Shown here: positions 44,948 through 54,623 of the stretch, one piece after another
Position numbering within the stretch: position 1 is the first letter of the stretch
How the letters are laid out: each line of letters starts with the position of its first letter
NCBI RefSeq assembly: GCF_947502995.1
Contig: NZ_CANNBW010000009.1
Location: 62,001-126,000 of the forward strand
Reading direction: 5' to 3'
From: an uncultured Tenacibaculum sp.
GTDB lineage: Bacteria > Bacteroidota > Bacteroidia > Flavobacteriales > Flavobacteriaceae
Length of the DNA: 64,000 nucleotides
Notes under the pieces: model-generated
Told to the model about the DNA's origin: nothing
Database searches by the model: none
The model's input: the letters and a program-made list of their open reading frames with translations, nothing else
Made by a program: the position numbers and the translations under genes

Positions 44948-45487
44948 CTATTTAGATATAAATTTAGAATATGCCTTAATTTTTTCTAATAATCTGTTAT
45001 TCAGGTATTCATTTTTACCACTCAACTCATTTGAAATTAATTGAGCTTCTTTTAAATAATTCTCAATTTTATCTTGATTCCAATGTTTAGGAGGTTCTTG
45101 TAAATTCGTAATTCGATCAGCTATTTTAACAATACCAATTTCTTTAGACAGTTTATTAATTCTATCTAAACTATCACGCATACGTTCCTTTTTAGTATTT
45201 AAACTTTCATTTTTGGTGAGAGCTAATACGCCTTCAGCCACAGTTGCTCCAAAATTTGATGAAATTTCTTCAAAACTAGTATCAGTATCTTCAATAGTAT
45301 CGTGAAGAATAGCAGTTTGAACAGCCAAATTTATATCAAAAGACTTTGTATGATTGTAAGCAATAATTACTTCCATAACTACATTAGAAATATGTAATAA
45401 ATAATTAGCCTTGGTTCCTGGTACTTGTTGATGACAGTGTTTTTCTCCTGCAAATTTCATTGCTCGTTGATATAGTTCTTGAATCAT
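44948..45487 (-). CDS. HD-domain phosphohydrolase, small alarmone hydrolase-like
   Basis: 179 residues of the SpoT/MESH1 HD type. Metal residues are His32 ('LLHISNVVM'), His62-Asp63 and the Glu66-Asp67 pair ('AILHDTIEDTDTS'), with 'KIADRITNL' as the last Asp block. Such single-domain proteins hydrolyse (p)ppGpp. The synthetase domain is absent. The 242-base gap to the protease at 45730 holds no gene I can see. Confidence 0.85.
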   Translation of the reverse strand: MIQELYQRAMKFAGEKHCHQQVPGTKANYLLHISNVVMEVIIAYNHTKSFDINLAVQTAILHDTIEDTDTSFEEISSNFGATVAEGVLALTKNESLNTKKERMRDSLDRINKLSKEIGIVKIADRITNLQEPPKHWNQDKIENYLKEAQLISNELSGKNEYLNNRLLEKIKAYSKFISK

Positions 45488-45729
45488 TGAGTTTTGTAGT
45501 GATTTTATTAAAATTGAAAATGAATTTTGTTCTGAAAATATAAAATATTCATTTAAAAGGTATAAAAATTAGTCAGTGTATTTCCTCAAAACTGATTAAG
45601 GTTTTTCCGTTTTAAAATTGGAGTTTTAGTCAGTTTAACTTCAGTTGTTATGCTGTAATTATTTGTTGGTAAGGTTGGTAGGTTTGTTTCGGGTATAAAC
45701 TAATTAATAAATTTTTAATCAACCAAATT

Positions 45730-48700
45730 ATGGAACGAGTAATAATTACTGGTAATGACAAGCCAGAACTAGTTGTAATTTTTAAGAAAGAAGCTAAGAT
45801 TAGGCAAAAGACTACAACAGAGTTAGTTTCAAAGAAAATTTCTGCAGCAGCAATTAAGCCAATTCAGAGTATCATTAAGAAACGAAAATCGAAAATTCAC
45901 CCTTTATTCAAAAAAAGTAGAATTCCGAAAACTGCAGGGAGTGTATTTAGAAAATTAAAATATGATCCTAAATCATTCTTTTTAATTGAAAGTGATCAAA
46001 AAGATTTAGAGCAATTAAAGAAAGAGTTTTTAGCTAATGATTTGGTAGAAGCGGCATATATAAAACCACCAGCAGTAGATCCTGGACAAGCAGATACAGC
46101 TACTCCAGATTTAAGTGGAAATCAAGGATACCTTAATCCAGCGCCACAAGGAGTAGATGCAAAATTTGCATGGCAATTCGGAGGAGGTAGAGGTGAAGGA
46201 ATTGATATTATAGATATTGAACAAGGATTTAATTTTGATCATGAAGATTTACAAGAAGGTTTTGGTGGTTTATTAGCTGGAAATAATACAAAAAGTTCAG
46301 AAAATCACGGAACAGCAGTGTTGGGAGTAATGGGAGCAGATGATAATGGTTTTGGAATAACAGGAATTTCTCATAATTCTCATATTAGTGCTATTTCTCA
46401 TAATGGTTTAGGAACTTCGCAAGCTATTATAAATGCTGCAAATCGATTAAATGCTGGTGACATTATTTTATTAGAAGTACACAGATCTGGTCCGGCAGCA
46501 AACGGTGTCAGACGAGATGGATATATAGCGATAGAATGGTGGCCAGATGATTTTGCTGCTATTGTTTATGCTACTTCTAAAGGAATTATTGTTGTTGAAG
46601 CTGCTGGTAATGGTGCAGAAGATTTTGATACAGATATTTACAATCATCCAGAACCTGGTTTTCCTTTGTCTTGGAAAAATCCTTTCAACTTAAAAAATCC
46701 ACAGTCAGGAGCAATTATAGTAGGAGCAGGATCACCAAGTAGTTCAACGGATCGAACGATCTTAAGTTTTTCAAATTGGGGATCTCGAGTAGATGTTCAA
46801 GGTTGGGGAAATAGTGTGGCAACAACAGGTTATGGTAATTTACAAGGAGATTTATATACAAGTATAGATCCTTTTAATAATTGGGGAGCAGATGCCGGTT
46901 TTCCTAAGGATTTAAGCAGTGATATTGGTTATCTTGGAAATTTGGGTGATGGTATTGATGCCGCTTTATGGAGTGGAACAAACAACAAAGTTTATTTCTT
47001 TAAAGAAGAAAGATATGTTCGTATGGATGCCAATACACATACAATTGATCCTGATTATCCAAAAGATATAAAAGATAATTGGCCAGGTTTACCATCAGAT
47101 TTCCAAAGGGATTTAGATGCTGCATTATGGAATAATAAAAGCAACAAAGTTTATTTCTTTAAAGGTTCTAAATATCTTCGAATAGATCCGAATAACAACT
47201 GGAAAGTAGATGCAGGATATCCTAAAAATATAGCTGGAAATTGGTCGGGTTTACCTGCTCATTTTATTACAGGAATCGATTGTGCTGTTTGGAATGATAA
47301 AAATGACAAAGTTTATTTCTTTAAAGGAAATCAGTATGTACGTATAGATCCCAATAATAGTTGGAAAGTAGATACAGGTTATCCGAAACCAATTTCAGGG
47401 AATTGGAATGGTTTCACAAATGCTTATCAAAGAGGAGTAAATTCAGGGTATTATAGTCCGATTGATAAAAAACTATATTTCAGTAAAGTTGAAGATAATT
47501 ATTGGTATACAAACAGTTTCAATGGAACGTCAAGTGCTAGTCCGGTTGTAACAGGAGCGATAGCTTGTATACAAGGAAGATTGAAAGCCAGAGGTAAGAC
47601 GCTTTTAACACCAACAACAGCAAGAAATATTATGAGAAACACAGGTTCTGATCAAATGCGTTTTAGTGGAAGTGTTGAAGGAAAATCACCATCGAATTGG
47701 AAAGGTTTACCAGCTAGTAATTTTGGTAGAAGTATTGATGCTGCTTTATGGAATGGTAAAAGTGATAAATTATATATGTTTAAAGGAAGCCAATATGTAA
47801 GAATCGATCCTAAAACAAATTGGAGTGTAGAACCCAAATATCCAAAACCAATTGAAGGAAATTGGCCTGGTTTCCCATCGAATTTTGAAAGTGGTGTAGA
47901 TGCTGCATTTTGGAGTGATACTAATAACAAAGTATATTTCTTTAAAGATAGCGAGTATATAAGAGTAGATCCTAACAATAGTTGGAATGTAGATTCTGGT
48001 TATCCGAAACCAATTTCAGGAAATTGGCCAGGTTTACCAGCGAACTTTACAAATGGACTAGATGCTGCAATTTGGAATAGTAAAAATAAAAAGATTTATT
48101 TCTTTAAAGATGATGAGTATGTTCGAATAAATCCAAGTAATAGCTGGAGTGTAGAAGCCGGTTATCCGAAACCAATTTCAGGAAATTGGTCTGGTTTAGA
48201 TGCTAATTTTACTAACGGAGTTGATGCAGTTTTATGGAGTGGAACAAATAAGAAAATTTACTTTTTCAAAGGAGAAGATTATGTGCGTGTAGACCCAAAT
48301 AATGGTTGGAAACAAGATGCTGGATATCCTAAGTTAATTGCTACAAATAGAATTGGAAAACGACCAGATTTAAAAGAAGCTTTTGCAAACTTAGATATCG
48401 ATTCGAATTGGCCAGGTTTTCCAAATAGTTTTGGTCAAAATTTAGACGCTGCATTGTGGGCGCATAAAAATAGCAAAGTATATTTCTTTCAAGGAAATCA
48501 GTATGTTCGTGTTAATCCAGCTAACAATTGGGAAGTAGATTCGGGTTATCCAAAATCAATTTCAGGGAATTGGCCTGGTTTTCCAGCGAGTTTTACAAAT
48601 GGAATTGATGCTGCAGTTAGTAACACAGTAAATAACAAAATTTATTTCTTTAAAGGAAGTGAATATATCCGTGTAAATCCAAATAATAGCTGGCAAGTAG

Positions 48701-49056
48701 ATCCAGGTTATCCAAAACCAATTTCAGGAAACTGGACAGGTTTTCCATCAAACTTTGAGAATGGAGTAGATGGGGCAATTTGGAGTGGAACAAATAATAA
48801 AGTTTATTTCTTTAAAGATAATGAATACATTAGAGTAGATCCAAATAATAGTTGGAATGTAGATGCTGGTTATCCAAAACCAATTGCAGGAAATTGGCCA
48901 GGAGTAAGTGCTCCATTTACCAACGGATTAGATTGTACATTATGGAACGGAAAAAGTAATAAAATGTACTTCTTTTCTGGAAGTGAATACGTGAGAATAA
49001 ATCCAGCAAATAACTGGAAAGTTGATAAATATTATCCGCGACCAATTATTAAGTAG
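45730..49056 (+). CDS. Subtilase (S8) with twelve hemopexin-like repeats
   Basis: 1108 residues. An I9-like N-terminal region (about 1-115) precedes the S8 domain with Asp162 ('IDIIDIEQG'), His193 ('ENHGTAVLG'), Asn294 ('AAGNGAE') and Ser601 ('NGTSSASP'). Four hemopexin-like blades (about 400-590) sit inside the domain between Asn294 and Ser601. Eight more (about 660-1105) follow, split four and four by a linker near 880-900. Each blade has 'DAALW...KVYFFKG..YVRIDP'. This makes three four-bladed propellers. I see no signal peptide, lipobox or T9SS domain. The gene has its own terminator and is followed by a propeptide-like lipoprotein. Confidence 0.9.
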   Translation: MERVIITGNDKPELVVIFKKEAKIRQKTTTELVSKKISAAAIKPIQSIIKKRKSKIHPLFKKSRIPKTAGSVFRKLKYDPKSFFLIESDQKDLEQLKKEFLANDLVEAAYIKPPAVDPGQADTATPDLSGNQGYLNPAPQGVDAKFAWQFGGGRGEGIDIIDIEQGFNFDHEDLQEGFGGLLAGNNTKSSENHGTAVLGVMGADDNGFGITGISHNSHISAISHNGLGTSQAIINAANRLNAGDIILLEVHRSGPAANGVRRDGYIAIEWWPDDFAAIVYATSKGIIVVEAAGNGAEDFDTDIYNHPEPGFPLSWKNPFNLKNPQSGAIIVGAGSPSSSTDRTILSFSNWGSRVDVQGWGNSVATTGYGNLQGDLYTSIDPFNNWGADAGFPKDLSSDIGYLGNLGDGIDAALWSGTNNKVYFFKEERYVRMDANTHTIDPDYPKDIKDNWPGLPSDFQRDLDAALWNNKSNKVYFFKGSKYLRIDPNNNWKVDAGYPKNIAGNWSGLPAHFITGIDCAVWNDKNDKVYFFKGNQYVRIDPNNSWKVDTGYPKPISGNWNGFTNAYQRGVNSGYYSPIDKKLYFSKVEDNYWYTNSFNGTSSASPVVTGAIACIQGRLKARGKTLLTPTTARNIMRNTGSDQMRFSGSVEGKSPSNWKGLPASNFGRSIDAALWNGKSDKLYMFKGSQYVRIDPKTNWSVEPKYPKPIEGNWPGFPSNFESGVDAAFWSDTNNKVYFFKDSEYIRVDPNNSWNVDSGYPKPISGNWPGLPANFTNGLDAAIWNSKNKKIYFFKDDEYVRINPSNSWSVEAGYPKPISGNWSGLDANFTNGVDAVLWSGTNKKIYFFKGEDYVRVDPNNGWKQDAGYPKLIATNRIGKRPDLKEAFANLDIDSNWPGFPNSFGQNLDAALWAHKNSKVYFFQGNQYVRVNPANNWEVDSGYPKSISGNWPGFPASFTNGIDAAVSNTVNNKIYFFKGSEYIRVNPNNSWQVDPGYPKPISGNWTGFPSNFENGVDGAIWSGTNNKVYFFKDNEYIRVDPNNSWNVDAGYPKPIAGNWPGVSAPFTNGLDCTLWNGKSNKMYFFSGSEYVRINPANNWKVDKYYPRPIIK

Positions 49057-49069
49057 TTTGTTTAAATTT

Positions 49070-49102
49070 AAGTATGGAGTATACACTACTCCATACTTTT
49101 CT
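49070..49102 (+). terminator. Rho-independent terminator after the subtilase
   Basis: Arms aagtatggagt (49070-49080) and actccatactt (49088-49098) with a 7-base loop and a short T-run. It separates the protease from the inhibitor-like gene 13 bases further on. Confidence 0.8.
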
Positions 49103-49114
49103 TAATTTTAAGAA

Positions 49115-49513
49115 ATGATTTTCAGAAAAATCTGTCGTCTATTAATTTTATATCTAGGGTTGAGTTGTTCAACTTCAAAAAGTAAAGATTCTATAGATAC
49201 AAATAATCAAATTAAAATGGATGAAATAATAGTTTACGTCGATGCAAAAGTTAACATGAAATATGACGGAAAATTCATAAGCGAAAATAAAAAAGAAGCA
49301 TTACAGATAAACGAATTATTTGTTAATACAAAAGTTACTGTACAAGCTTTAACAGAGATACAAACTGAATTAAAAACCGATGCTATTTTTAGAGTATTAG
49401 TGCCAAATAATGAAACAGAACAATTGCTAGAACAATTACAAAAATTAACATTTGTAACAGGTGCTTATCATAAACCTAAAGCAGAAGATCCAGATACTAT
49501 GGATTTCGATTAG
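49115..49513 (+). CDS. Lipoprotein resembling a subtilase propeptide inhibitor
   Basis: 132 residues. The lipobox Cys is about 18 ('LYLGLSCST'). The rest resembles the N-terminal region of the subtilase upstream: 'EQLLEQLQKLTFVTGAYHKPKAEDPD' aligns with 'LEQLKKEFLANDLVEAAYIKPPAVDPG' in the enzyme, both followed by an Asp-rich stretch. I9-type propeptides act as inhibitors and folding helpers. I infer a stand-alone inhibitor or chaperone for the subtilase, or a self-protection protein at the cell surface. The comparison is by eye. Confidence 0.65.
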   Translation: MIFRKICRLLILYLGLSCSTSKSKDSIDTNNQIKMDEIIVYVDAKVNMKYDGKFISENKKEALQINELFVNTKVTVQALTEIQTELKTDAIFRVLVPNNETEQLLEQLQKLTFVTGAYHKPKAEDPDTMDFD

Positions 49514-50202
49514 TTTAGTTTGTTCAACAATCGTTTACGTTCTTTTTGTTTGAACTCCATATTTTCTTTATTCATTGTAATCAAGAGTTTTTTAGCATTA
49601 GTTTCATCTTCTTTTATTAAAGATAGAATCGTTAAATACCAAAACGTTTCGTCTTTAAATTCAAATGAATTTTGAGTTAGGTTTTGTAATATATTTTCAG
49701 CTTTAACATATTGCTTATCATTTAATAATGCCATGGCTTTATAGAATTCAATTTCAGGAGATTTCTCTTCGCTTAAAATAGCATCAAACTTTACAATAGC
49801 ATTTTTATAAGACTTACTTTCATAAGCATTAAAAGCTTCGTCTAGTTTACTTTCAGAATTTCCTCTTGTAATAGGATGATGAACATTAGGATATTCTTCT
49901 AAATAAGATTCATAATTTTCACTAGACAAAAAGAGAAAATAATAACCAGTAATAAATACAACTAAAGCTGCTGCGATTTTAAGAAAAATAGGCTTTGGTT
50001 TCTTTTTGCCTTCAATATCTTTAATAAGATTACTAATTTCTTTGTCTTCATTCACTTGAAAAGCGATCATAAGATCTTCGTGAGCTTTTAAAGCAACTTG
50101 AAATTCTTCATTAGTTTCTTTTAATGAGTTAAATAGTTTTTGTTCTTCACTATTTAATGCATTCTTAAAGTGTTTTTGTATGATTTCGTCGTAATTATTC
50201 AT
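49510..50202 (-). CDS. Membrane anti-sigma-like protein with TPR-like helices
   Basis: 230 residues. The cytoplasmic N-terminus ('LNSEEQKLFNSLKETNEEF') resembles anti-sigma factors of Bacteroidota. A helix ('IFLKIAAALVVFITGYYFLFL', about 72-92) crosses the membrane, and the outer part has TPR-like helices ('LDEAFNAYESKSYKNAIVKFDAIL'). It overlaps the sigma factor gene by 8 bases and probably holds that sigma factor. It converges with the inhibitor-like gene, overlapping by 4 bases. Confidence 0.8.
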   Translation of the reverse strand: MNNYDEIIQKHFKNALNSEEQKLFNSLKETNEEFQVALKAHEDLMIAFQVNEDKEISNLIKDIEGKKKPKPIFLKIAAALVVFITGYYFLFLSSENYESYLEEYPNVHHPITRGNSESKLDEAFNAYESKSYKNAIVKFDAILSEEKSPEIEFYKAMALLNDKQYVKAENILQNLTQNSFEFKDETFWYLTILSLIKEDETNAKKLLITMNKENMEFKQKERKRLLNKLN

Positions 50203-50743
50203 TTTTCACTAACTCTTTAAGTTTTTTCATACATCTAGATTTATGACTACTCACTGTATTTGCATCTTTGTAATCGGTAAGATTTACAATTTCTTCAATA
50301 TCTAAGTTTCGAAAATAAAACAGCTTTAAAAGAGTTCTACAAGATTCCGATATCTTTTGTAAAGCTTTACTTAATGCAATTTGCTCAATTGTTGGAGTTA
50401 CAGTATCAATTTCAATACTTTCGTAGGCTTCATCTTCTCTGTCTTTTACTAAATGTATTTTTTTATTCTTTTTAAAGTGATTATAAATCTTGTTTTTTCC
50501 AATACCAAACAAGTAGGTTTTTATAGAGCTTTTGGTAATGTTTATTTTATTCTGTGTGAAACTTTTATTGAATGCAATAATAGTATCATGATAAATGTCT
50601 AAAGCATCTTCTTCACTTAACTTGTAAGTTAAAGCATACTTTAAAAAGTCGGCTCTATAATTCACGTATACCGTTCGTAAAGAATCTCTATTACCTTCTC
50701 TTAATTCTTGTTGAAGTGATATATCGTTAATGTTTCTATTCAT
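50195..50743 (-). CDS. ECF-type sigma factor
   Basis: 182 residues. Region 2 is 'YRADFLKYALTYKLSEEDALDIYHDTIIAFNKSF' and region 4 'LDIEEIVNLTDYKDANTVSSHKSRCMKKLKEL'. It is clearly distinct from the sigma factor at 31764. It is paired with the anti-sigma-like gene at 49510 and diverges from the LRR/T9SS operon, across a 131-base gap that is the likely promoter region for both. Confidence 0.9.
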   Translation of the reverse strand: MNRNINDISLQQELREGNRDSLRTVYVNYRADFLKYALTYKLSEEDALDIYHDTIIAFNKSFTQNKINITKSSIKTYLFGIGKNKIYNHFKKNKKIHLVKDREDEAYESIEIDTVTPTIEQIALSKALQKISESCRTLLKLFYFRNLDIEEIVNLTDYKDANTVSSHKSRCMKKLKELVKNE

Positions 50744-50874
50744 TAGTTGCTGAGATACAGTAAATATTAACAGAAAATTTTTTTTTCTGGAAAATGTTAA
50801 GATTCGAAATAATTACAAAACTAATATATGAATATAAAAACGAAACAATTGAATAACAATTAAAAGCAATTCAT

Positions 50875-52992
50875 ATGAAATATAGATTACTACTTTTTTT
50901 TATGACATTATCTGCAGGACTTTTTGCTCAACAAACCTTTGTGCCAGATGATGCTTTTGAACAGTTTCTTATCAACGAAGGTTACGATACTGTTTTAGAT
51001 GATTATGTACTTACAGATAATATTAAAGATGTTACTTTTTTACCTCTGAATAATAAAGGAATTGAAGATTTAACTGGATTAGAAGATTTTTCTAGCTTAA
51101 CAAGTTTACAGATTTTAGGTAATCCTTTAACTTCAGTAGATATAAGTGTAAATACAACATTACAATATTTAACTGCAGGAAATTCACAATTAATAACATT
51201 AAACGTGTCTAATCTTACAGAGTTAATTCGAATAAATCTTGCGAATTCTTCTATAACAACACTTGATGTTTCTACCAATGAAAAATTAGAAATATTAAGC
51301 TTAGAAGATAATACAGAATTAGTCGACTTAAACATTAACGGAGCTGTTAACTTAGAAACTCTTAGAAATGTTAATAATGATAAATTGGAGACTATTAATC
51401 TTTCAACTAATACTAAATTGAAAATGTTTTTCGCTTATTACTGTGAAAAATTAGATAACCTAGATTTTGCGAATAATACACGTATTACAGATATTATTTT
51501 TAATGAAATGACTAGTTTATCAAACGTTTCTATTAAAAACGGAAGGAATAACTATTATCTAGAAAGTTTAAGAAATCCTAATTTAAGATGTGTTGAGGTT
51601 TCTGATGCAGATTATGTGAATTCAAATTGGTCGAGAACAAAAATAACAGGAGCTTTACGATTCGATGAATACTTAGTCTTCAGTAACGATTGTGGAGGAT
51701 CTTCAACTCAAGAAATTACTGAAATTCCTGATAGTAATTTTGAAACTTATTTAGAATCTATAGGTGCTGGTAATGGAGTTACAGGAGATAATAAGGTATC
51801 AACTTCGGCTATTCAAGCATTAACTACTTTAGATGTTAGCGGGCAAAGTATTACTAATCTTTCTGGGATCGAGGAGTTTACTGCTTTAACAAATTTAAAT
51901 TGTAGTACAAATGAACTTACAAGTTTAGATGTTAGCACATTAGTGAATTTAACAGATTTAGACTGTTCTTATAATGATATTGGTGAGTTATCGATTATTA
52001 AAAATTTAGAGTTGGTAAACTTAAACTGTAGTGCAAATCAAATTGCAGAATTAAACACTTTATCAAACTCAAAGTTAGAAAATTTAAACTGTGAAGTTAA
52101 TGCTATTGAGTATTTAGATTTAGTAAACAATTCTCGATTAACTAAGTTAAGTTGTAATGATAATGCTTTGGTTGGTTTAAACATAAAAAATGGAAATAAT
52201 TCTCGAATTTCTAATGAAAACTTCTCTGTTTTTGCAAATCCAGATTTAACCTGTATTCAGGTAGATGATGAGAACTATAGCACTACAAGTTGGTTTCAAA
52301 CTGATATGCAAACAAACTTTAATGAAAACTGTACACCAGTAAATGACGATTGTTCTTTTACGATTCCAATTGTTTTAGGACAAGATACACCAGGAAGCAC
52401 AATTAGTGTATCTGGAGCAGCAACAAATCCGAATTGTGCTCAAAATGGAACAACAGTTTTTGATGTTTGGTATTCATTCACAGCTCCAGAATCTGGAAGT
52501 ATGAATATCACTATTTCTGCAGGCACATTAATTTCAAAAATTGCATTGTATGAAACTTGTACAGATACAACTCCATTAAATTGTGATGAAGGAAATTTAT
52601 CAGTAGATAATTTAAATCCTGGTCAAGAATACTATTTACAAGTTTGGTTAGAACTATCTAGTAGATTTCAATCTAAATCAGAATCTGGAGGTTTTGTTTT
52701 AAAGGCCGAAGATACTTCAAGTGTATTATCTACTGAAGATGTAGTTTCTGATATAGATTTCTCCATATATCCAAATCCAACTTCAGAATTGATAAAGATT
52801 AAAAATTCAAATTCAAATTCAATTCAATCTATAGTTGTATTCAATAGTAATGGGAAAGTTTGTTTGAAAGAGAAAAATATAGAAAATATGCAAACAGAAG
52901 TTTCATTAAGAAAACTGCCTGCAGGTTTATATTTTATTCGTGTCGAAGATGAATTCAAAAATTTTATTCATAGAAAAATTATAAAGCAATAA
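50875..52992 (+). CDS. T9SS-exported leucine-rich-repeat surface protein
   Basis: 705 residues. A signal peptide covers 1-18 (ending LFAQ). Two LRR blocks (about 60-235 and 290-450) of the Bacteroidota type follow, with a conserved Cys in each cap. A domain about 490-600 ('DVWYSFTAPESGSMNITISA') is like a pre-peptidase C-terminal beta sandwich. The C-terminus (about 625-705, 'FSIYPNPTSELIKI', 'LPAGLYFIRVED') is a type IX sorting domain, so the protein is secreted or attached outside. Two secreted proteins follow at 2 and 20 bases. Confidence 0.92.
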   Translation: MKYRLLLFFMTLSAGLFAQQTFVPDDAFEQFLINEGYDTVLDDYVLTDNIKDVTFLPLNNKGIEDLTGLEDFSSLTSLQILGNPLTSVDISVNTTLQYLTAGNSQLITLNVSNLTELIRINLANSSITTLDVSTNEKLEILSLEDNTELVDLNINGAVNLETLRNVNNDKLETINLSTNTKLKMFFAYYCEKLDNLDFANNTRITDIIFNEMTSLSNVSIKNGRNNYYLESLRNPNLRCVEVSDADYVNSNWSRTKITGALRFDEYLVFSNDCGGSSTQEITEIPDSNFETYLESIGAGNGVTGDNKVSTSAIQALTTLDVSGQSITNLSGIEEFTALTNLNCSTNELTSLDVSTLVNLTDLDCSYNDIGELSIIKNLELVNLNCSANQIAELNTLSNSKLENLNCEVNAIEYLDLVNNSRLTKLSCNDNALVGLNIKNGNNSRISNENFSVFANPDLTCIQVDDENYSTTSWFQTDMQTNFNENCTPVNDDCSFTIPIVLGQDTPGSTISVSGAATNPNCAQNGTTVFDVWYSFTAPESGSMNITISAGTLISKIALYETCTDTTPLNCDEGNLSVDNLNPGQEYYLQVWLELSSRFQSKSESGGFVLKAEDTSSVLSTEDVVSDIDFSIYPNPTSELIKIKNSNSNSIQSIVVFNSNGKVCLKEKNIENMQTEVSLRKLPAGLYFIRVEDEFKNFIHRKIIKQ

Positions 52993-52994
52993 AT

Positions 52995-53867
52995 ATGAAA
53001 AAAGTAGTTAGTCTGTTACTGTTTTTTCTATTCGTACAAACAGTTGTTAGTCAAAAAGTAAATTATAGTGGTGAAGCTTTTGGAGCTTGTGAAGCTGTAG
53101 AAGCAAGTGTGAGTAAAAACAAATTTTCAGTGTATATATCACAACATGAATTAAGAGAAGGTCTCGGAGGGAAATTTGAGTTGTCTGGAGGAAGATTAAA
53201 TGTAGATAACAACAAAGTTCCAGATAATTTAGAATTGCTTATGGAGGTGGAATTTGTAAACGGTTTAAAGTTTCCTATTACACCTAAAGACAGTGTGTAT
53301 ATTAACTTAAGTGCATTAAATAAAGGTTATCGTGATGATATGAGTATGATGAGCCAAATTAATAGTAAAGACCACACGCGTGTTGAAAAAGAAAGGAAAG
53401 ACTTTCAGGGGAAAAAGAACGGAATGCAAGAGAAAATGAAAGCGCTTACCAAGAAATTTCAAGAAGGTAAAATTTCTGCTGATGAATTTGGTAAGAAATT
53501 AAAAGCTTTAAGTGATCCTTTATTAAAAGAAGCTCAATCTAGCTATACGAATAGTATACGTTTTACTGAAGCTGAAGATGCTATGACATATAGTATCGAT
53601 TTCATAAATACGTATAAATTAATAGAAAGTAGAGCTTTTTCTGGTACGCTTTACATAGAACGTTTTAATGAGAAAGAATTTGTAGCAAGTTTCAACGGAA
53701 TTCAAATGGTAGACTGTTTAGAGAAAAGAGCTGCAAGTTCTAAAGAAGAAGAAAAAAAGTGTAAATCACATCGTTCAAAATACATGAAAGAGTTTTTTGT
53801 TTTTAAAGAAGGAGAAGTAAAAGGAACGATCAATGTGAAATTGAAAAAGTTCGAGGATTTTAGATAA
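52995..53867 (+). CDS. Secreted protein, unknown function
   Basis: 290 residues with a signal peptide (about 1-18, ending VVSQ). I recognise no family. A basic/acidic helical stretch (about 125-170, 'KERKDFQGKKNGMQEKMKALTKKF') lies in the middle between beta-rich parts. Two Cys near the end ('MVDCLEK', 'EKKCKSH') could pair. It is 2 bases after the T9SS protein and so almost surely cotranscribed. Confidence 0.7.
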   Translation: MKKVVSLLLFFLFVQTVVSQKVNYSGEAFGACEAVEASVSKNKFSVYISQHELREGLGGKFELSGGRLNVDNNKVPDNLELLMEVEFVNGLKFPITPKDSVYINLSALNKGYRDDMSMMSQINSKDHTRVEKERKDFQGKKNGMQEKMKALTKKFQEGKISADEFGKKLKALSDPLLKEAQSSYTNSIRFTEAEDAMTYSIDFINTYKLIESRAFSGTLYIERFNEKEFVASFNGIQMVDCLEKRAASSKEEEKKCKSHRSKYMKEFFVFKEGEVKGTINVKLKKFEDFR

Positions 53868-53887
53868 TAATTAAAAAAGAAGAAATT

Positions 53888-54523
53888 ATGAAACTATTAA
53901 AAACAGTAATATTTATCATGACTTTAGCAGTACTAAGTTCATGTTTTGGAGATAAAAAATCAATTATTGGAGCAGATTTAGGAAATACATCTTTTGTGAA
54001 TAAAAACTTTCAAGGAAATACAGTTGAATTTAATGCAGTAACAGATGTATGCAGTCTAATAAATAAGGAAAAATTAGCTAGCCTATATAACGTATCAGCA
54101 GATGCAATCGTAACTGTAGGACAAGGGAAGTTCGTGCAAAACGGAAATACAAAAACGTGTATGGTAAGAGTAAAACTTGGTGGTTCCGACTGGAATTTTT
54201 TAACAGGTATGATTTCTCTTTACAAAGAAGTAAGTTCTAGTCAAGATGTAGGGGGAATTTCTGAAGCAATTGGGCAAGGTGAAAATTGGGAAGAAGCTTG
54301 GTCATTAAAAAAATCAATGTCTAAATCGGCAAAATGGATTCCAAAAGTAGGAAAGGCAGCTTTATATACAGATTCAAAAAGAAAATTAGAAGTAAAGTTA
54401 GAAGGTTATACTTTAGAAATAGTTGCACCTGGAGCTCCTTTCAATAAAGAAGAACAAGCAAAGAACAGAGATTTTGAGAAAATTTCGTTACAAATGGTGA
54501 AGGATTTAGGCTTCATAAAATAA
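53888..54523 (+). CDS. Lipoprotein, unknown function
   Basis: 211 residues. The lipobox is 'AVLSSC' (Cys 19). The domain has 'FNAVTDVCSLINKEKLASLYNVSADAIV', resembling the start of DUF3558-like or similar lipoproteins, with a second Cys in 'KTCMVRVKLGG' that may form a disulfide with the first. It follows the secreted protein after 20 bases in the same operon. Confidence 0.7.
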   Translation: MKLLKTVIFIMTLAVLSSCFGDKKSIIGADLGNTSFVNKNFQGNTVEFNAVTDVCSLINKEKLASLYNVSADAIVTVGQGKFVQNGNTKTCMVRVKLGGSDWNFLTGMISLYKEVSSSQDVGGISEAIGQGENWEEAWSLKKSMSKSAKWIPKVGKAALYTDSKRKLEVKLEGYTLEIVAPGAPFNKEEQAKNRDFEKISLQMVKDLGFIK

Positions 54524-54623
54524 AAGTAAAAAGCATAATTAGCATTCATTATTAATAATTAACTTGCAAGCGTTATTTGCTATGCGATAACTAAACTATT
54601 CAAAAACTAAATTGCTAAAAATT

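Noticed and set aside
47652-47978. Minus-strand reading frame inside the subtilase
   Set aside because: It is an antisense shadow of the hemopexin repeats and shows no protein family.
46900-49000. Periodic DNA repeats in this region suggesting a CRISPR or satellite array
   Set aside because: The period follows the hemopexin protein repeat and is in frame; repeats vary at codon level and have no spacer structure.
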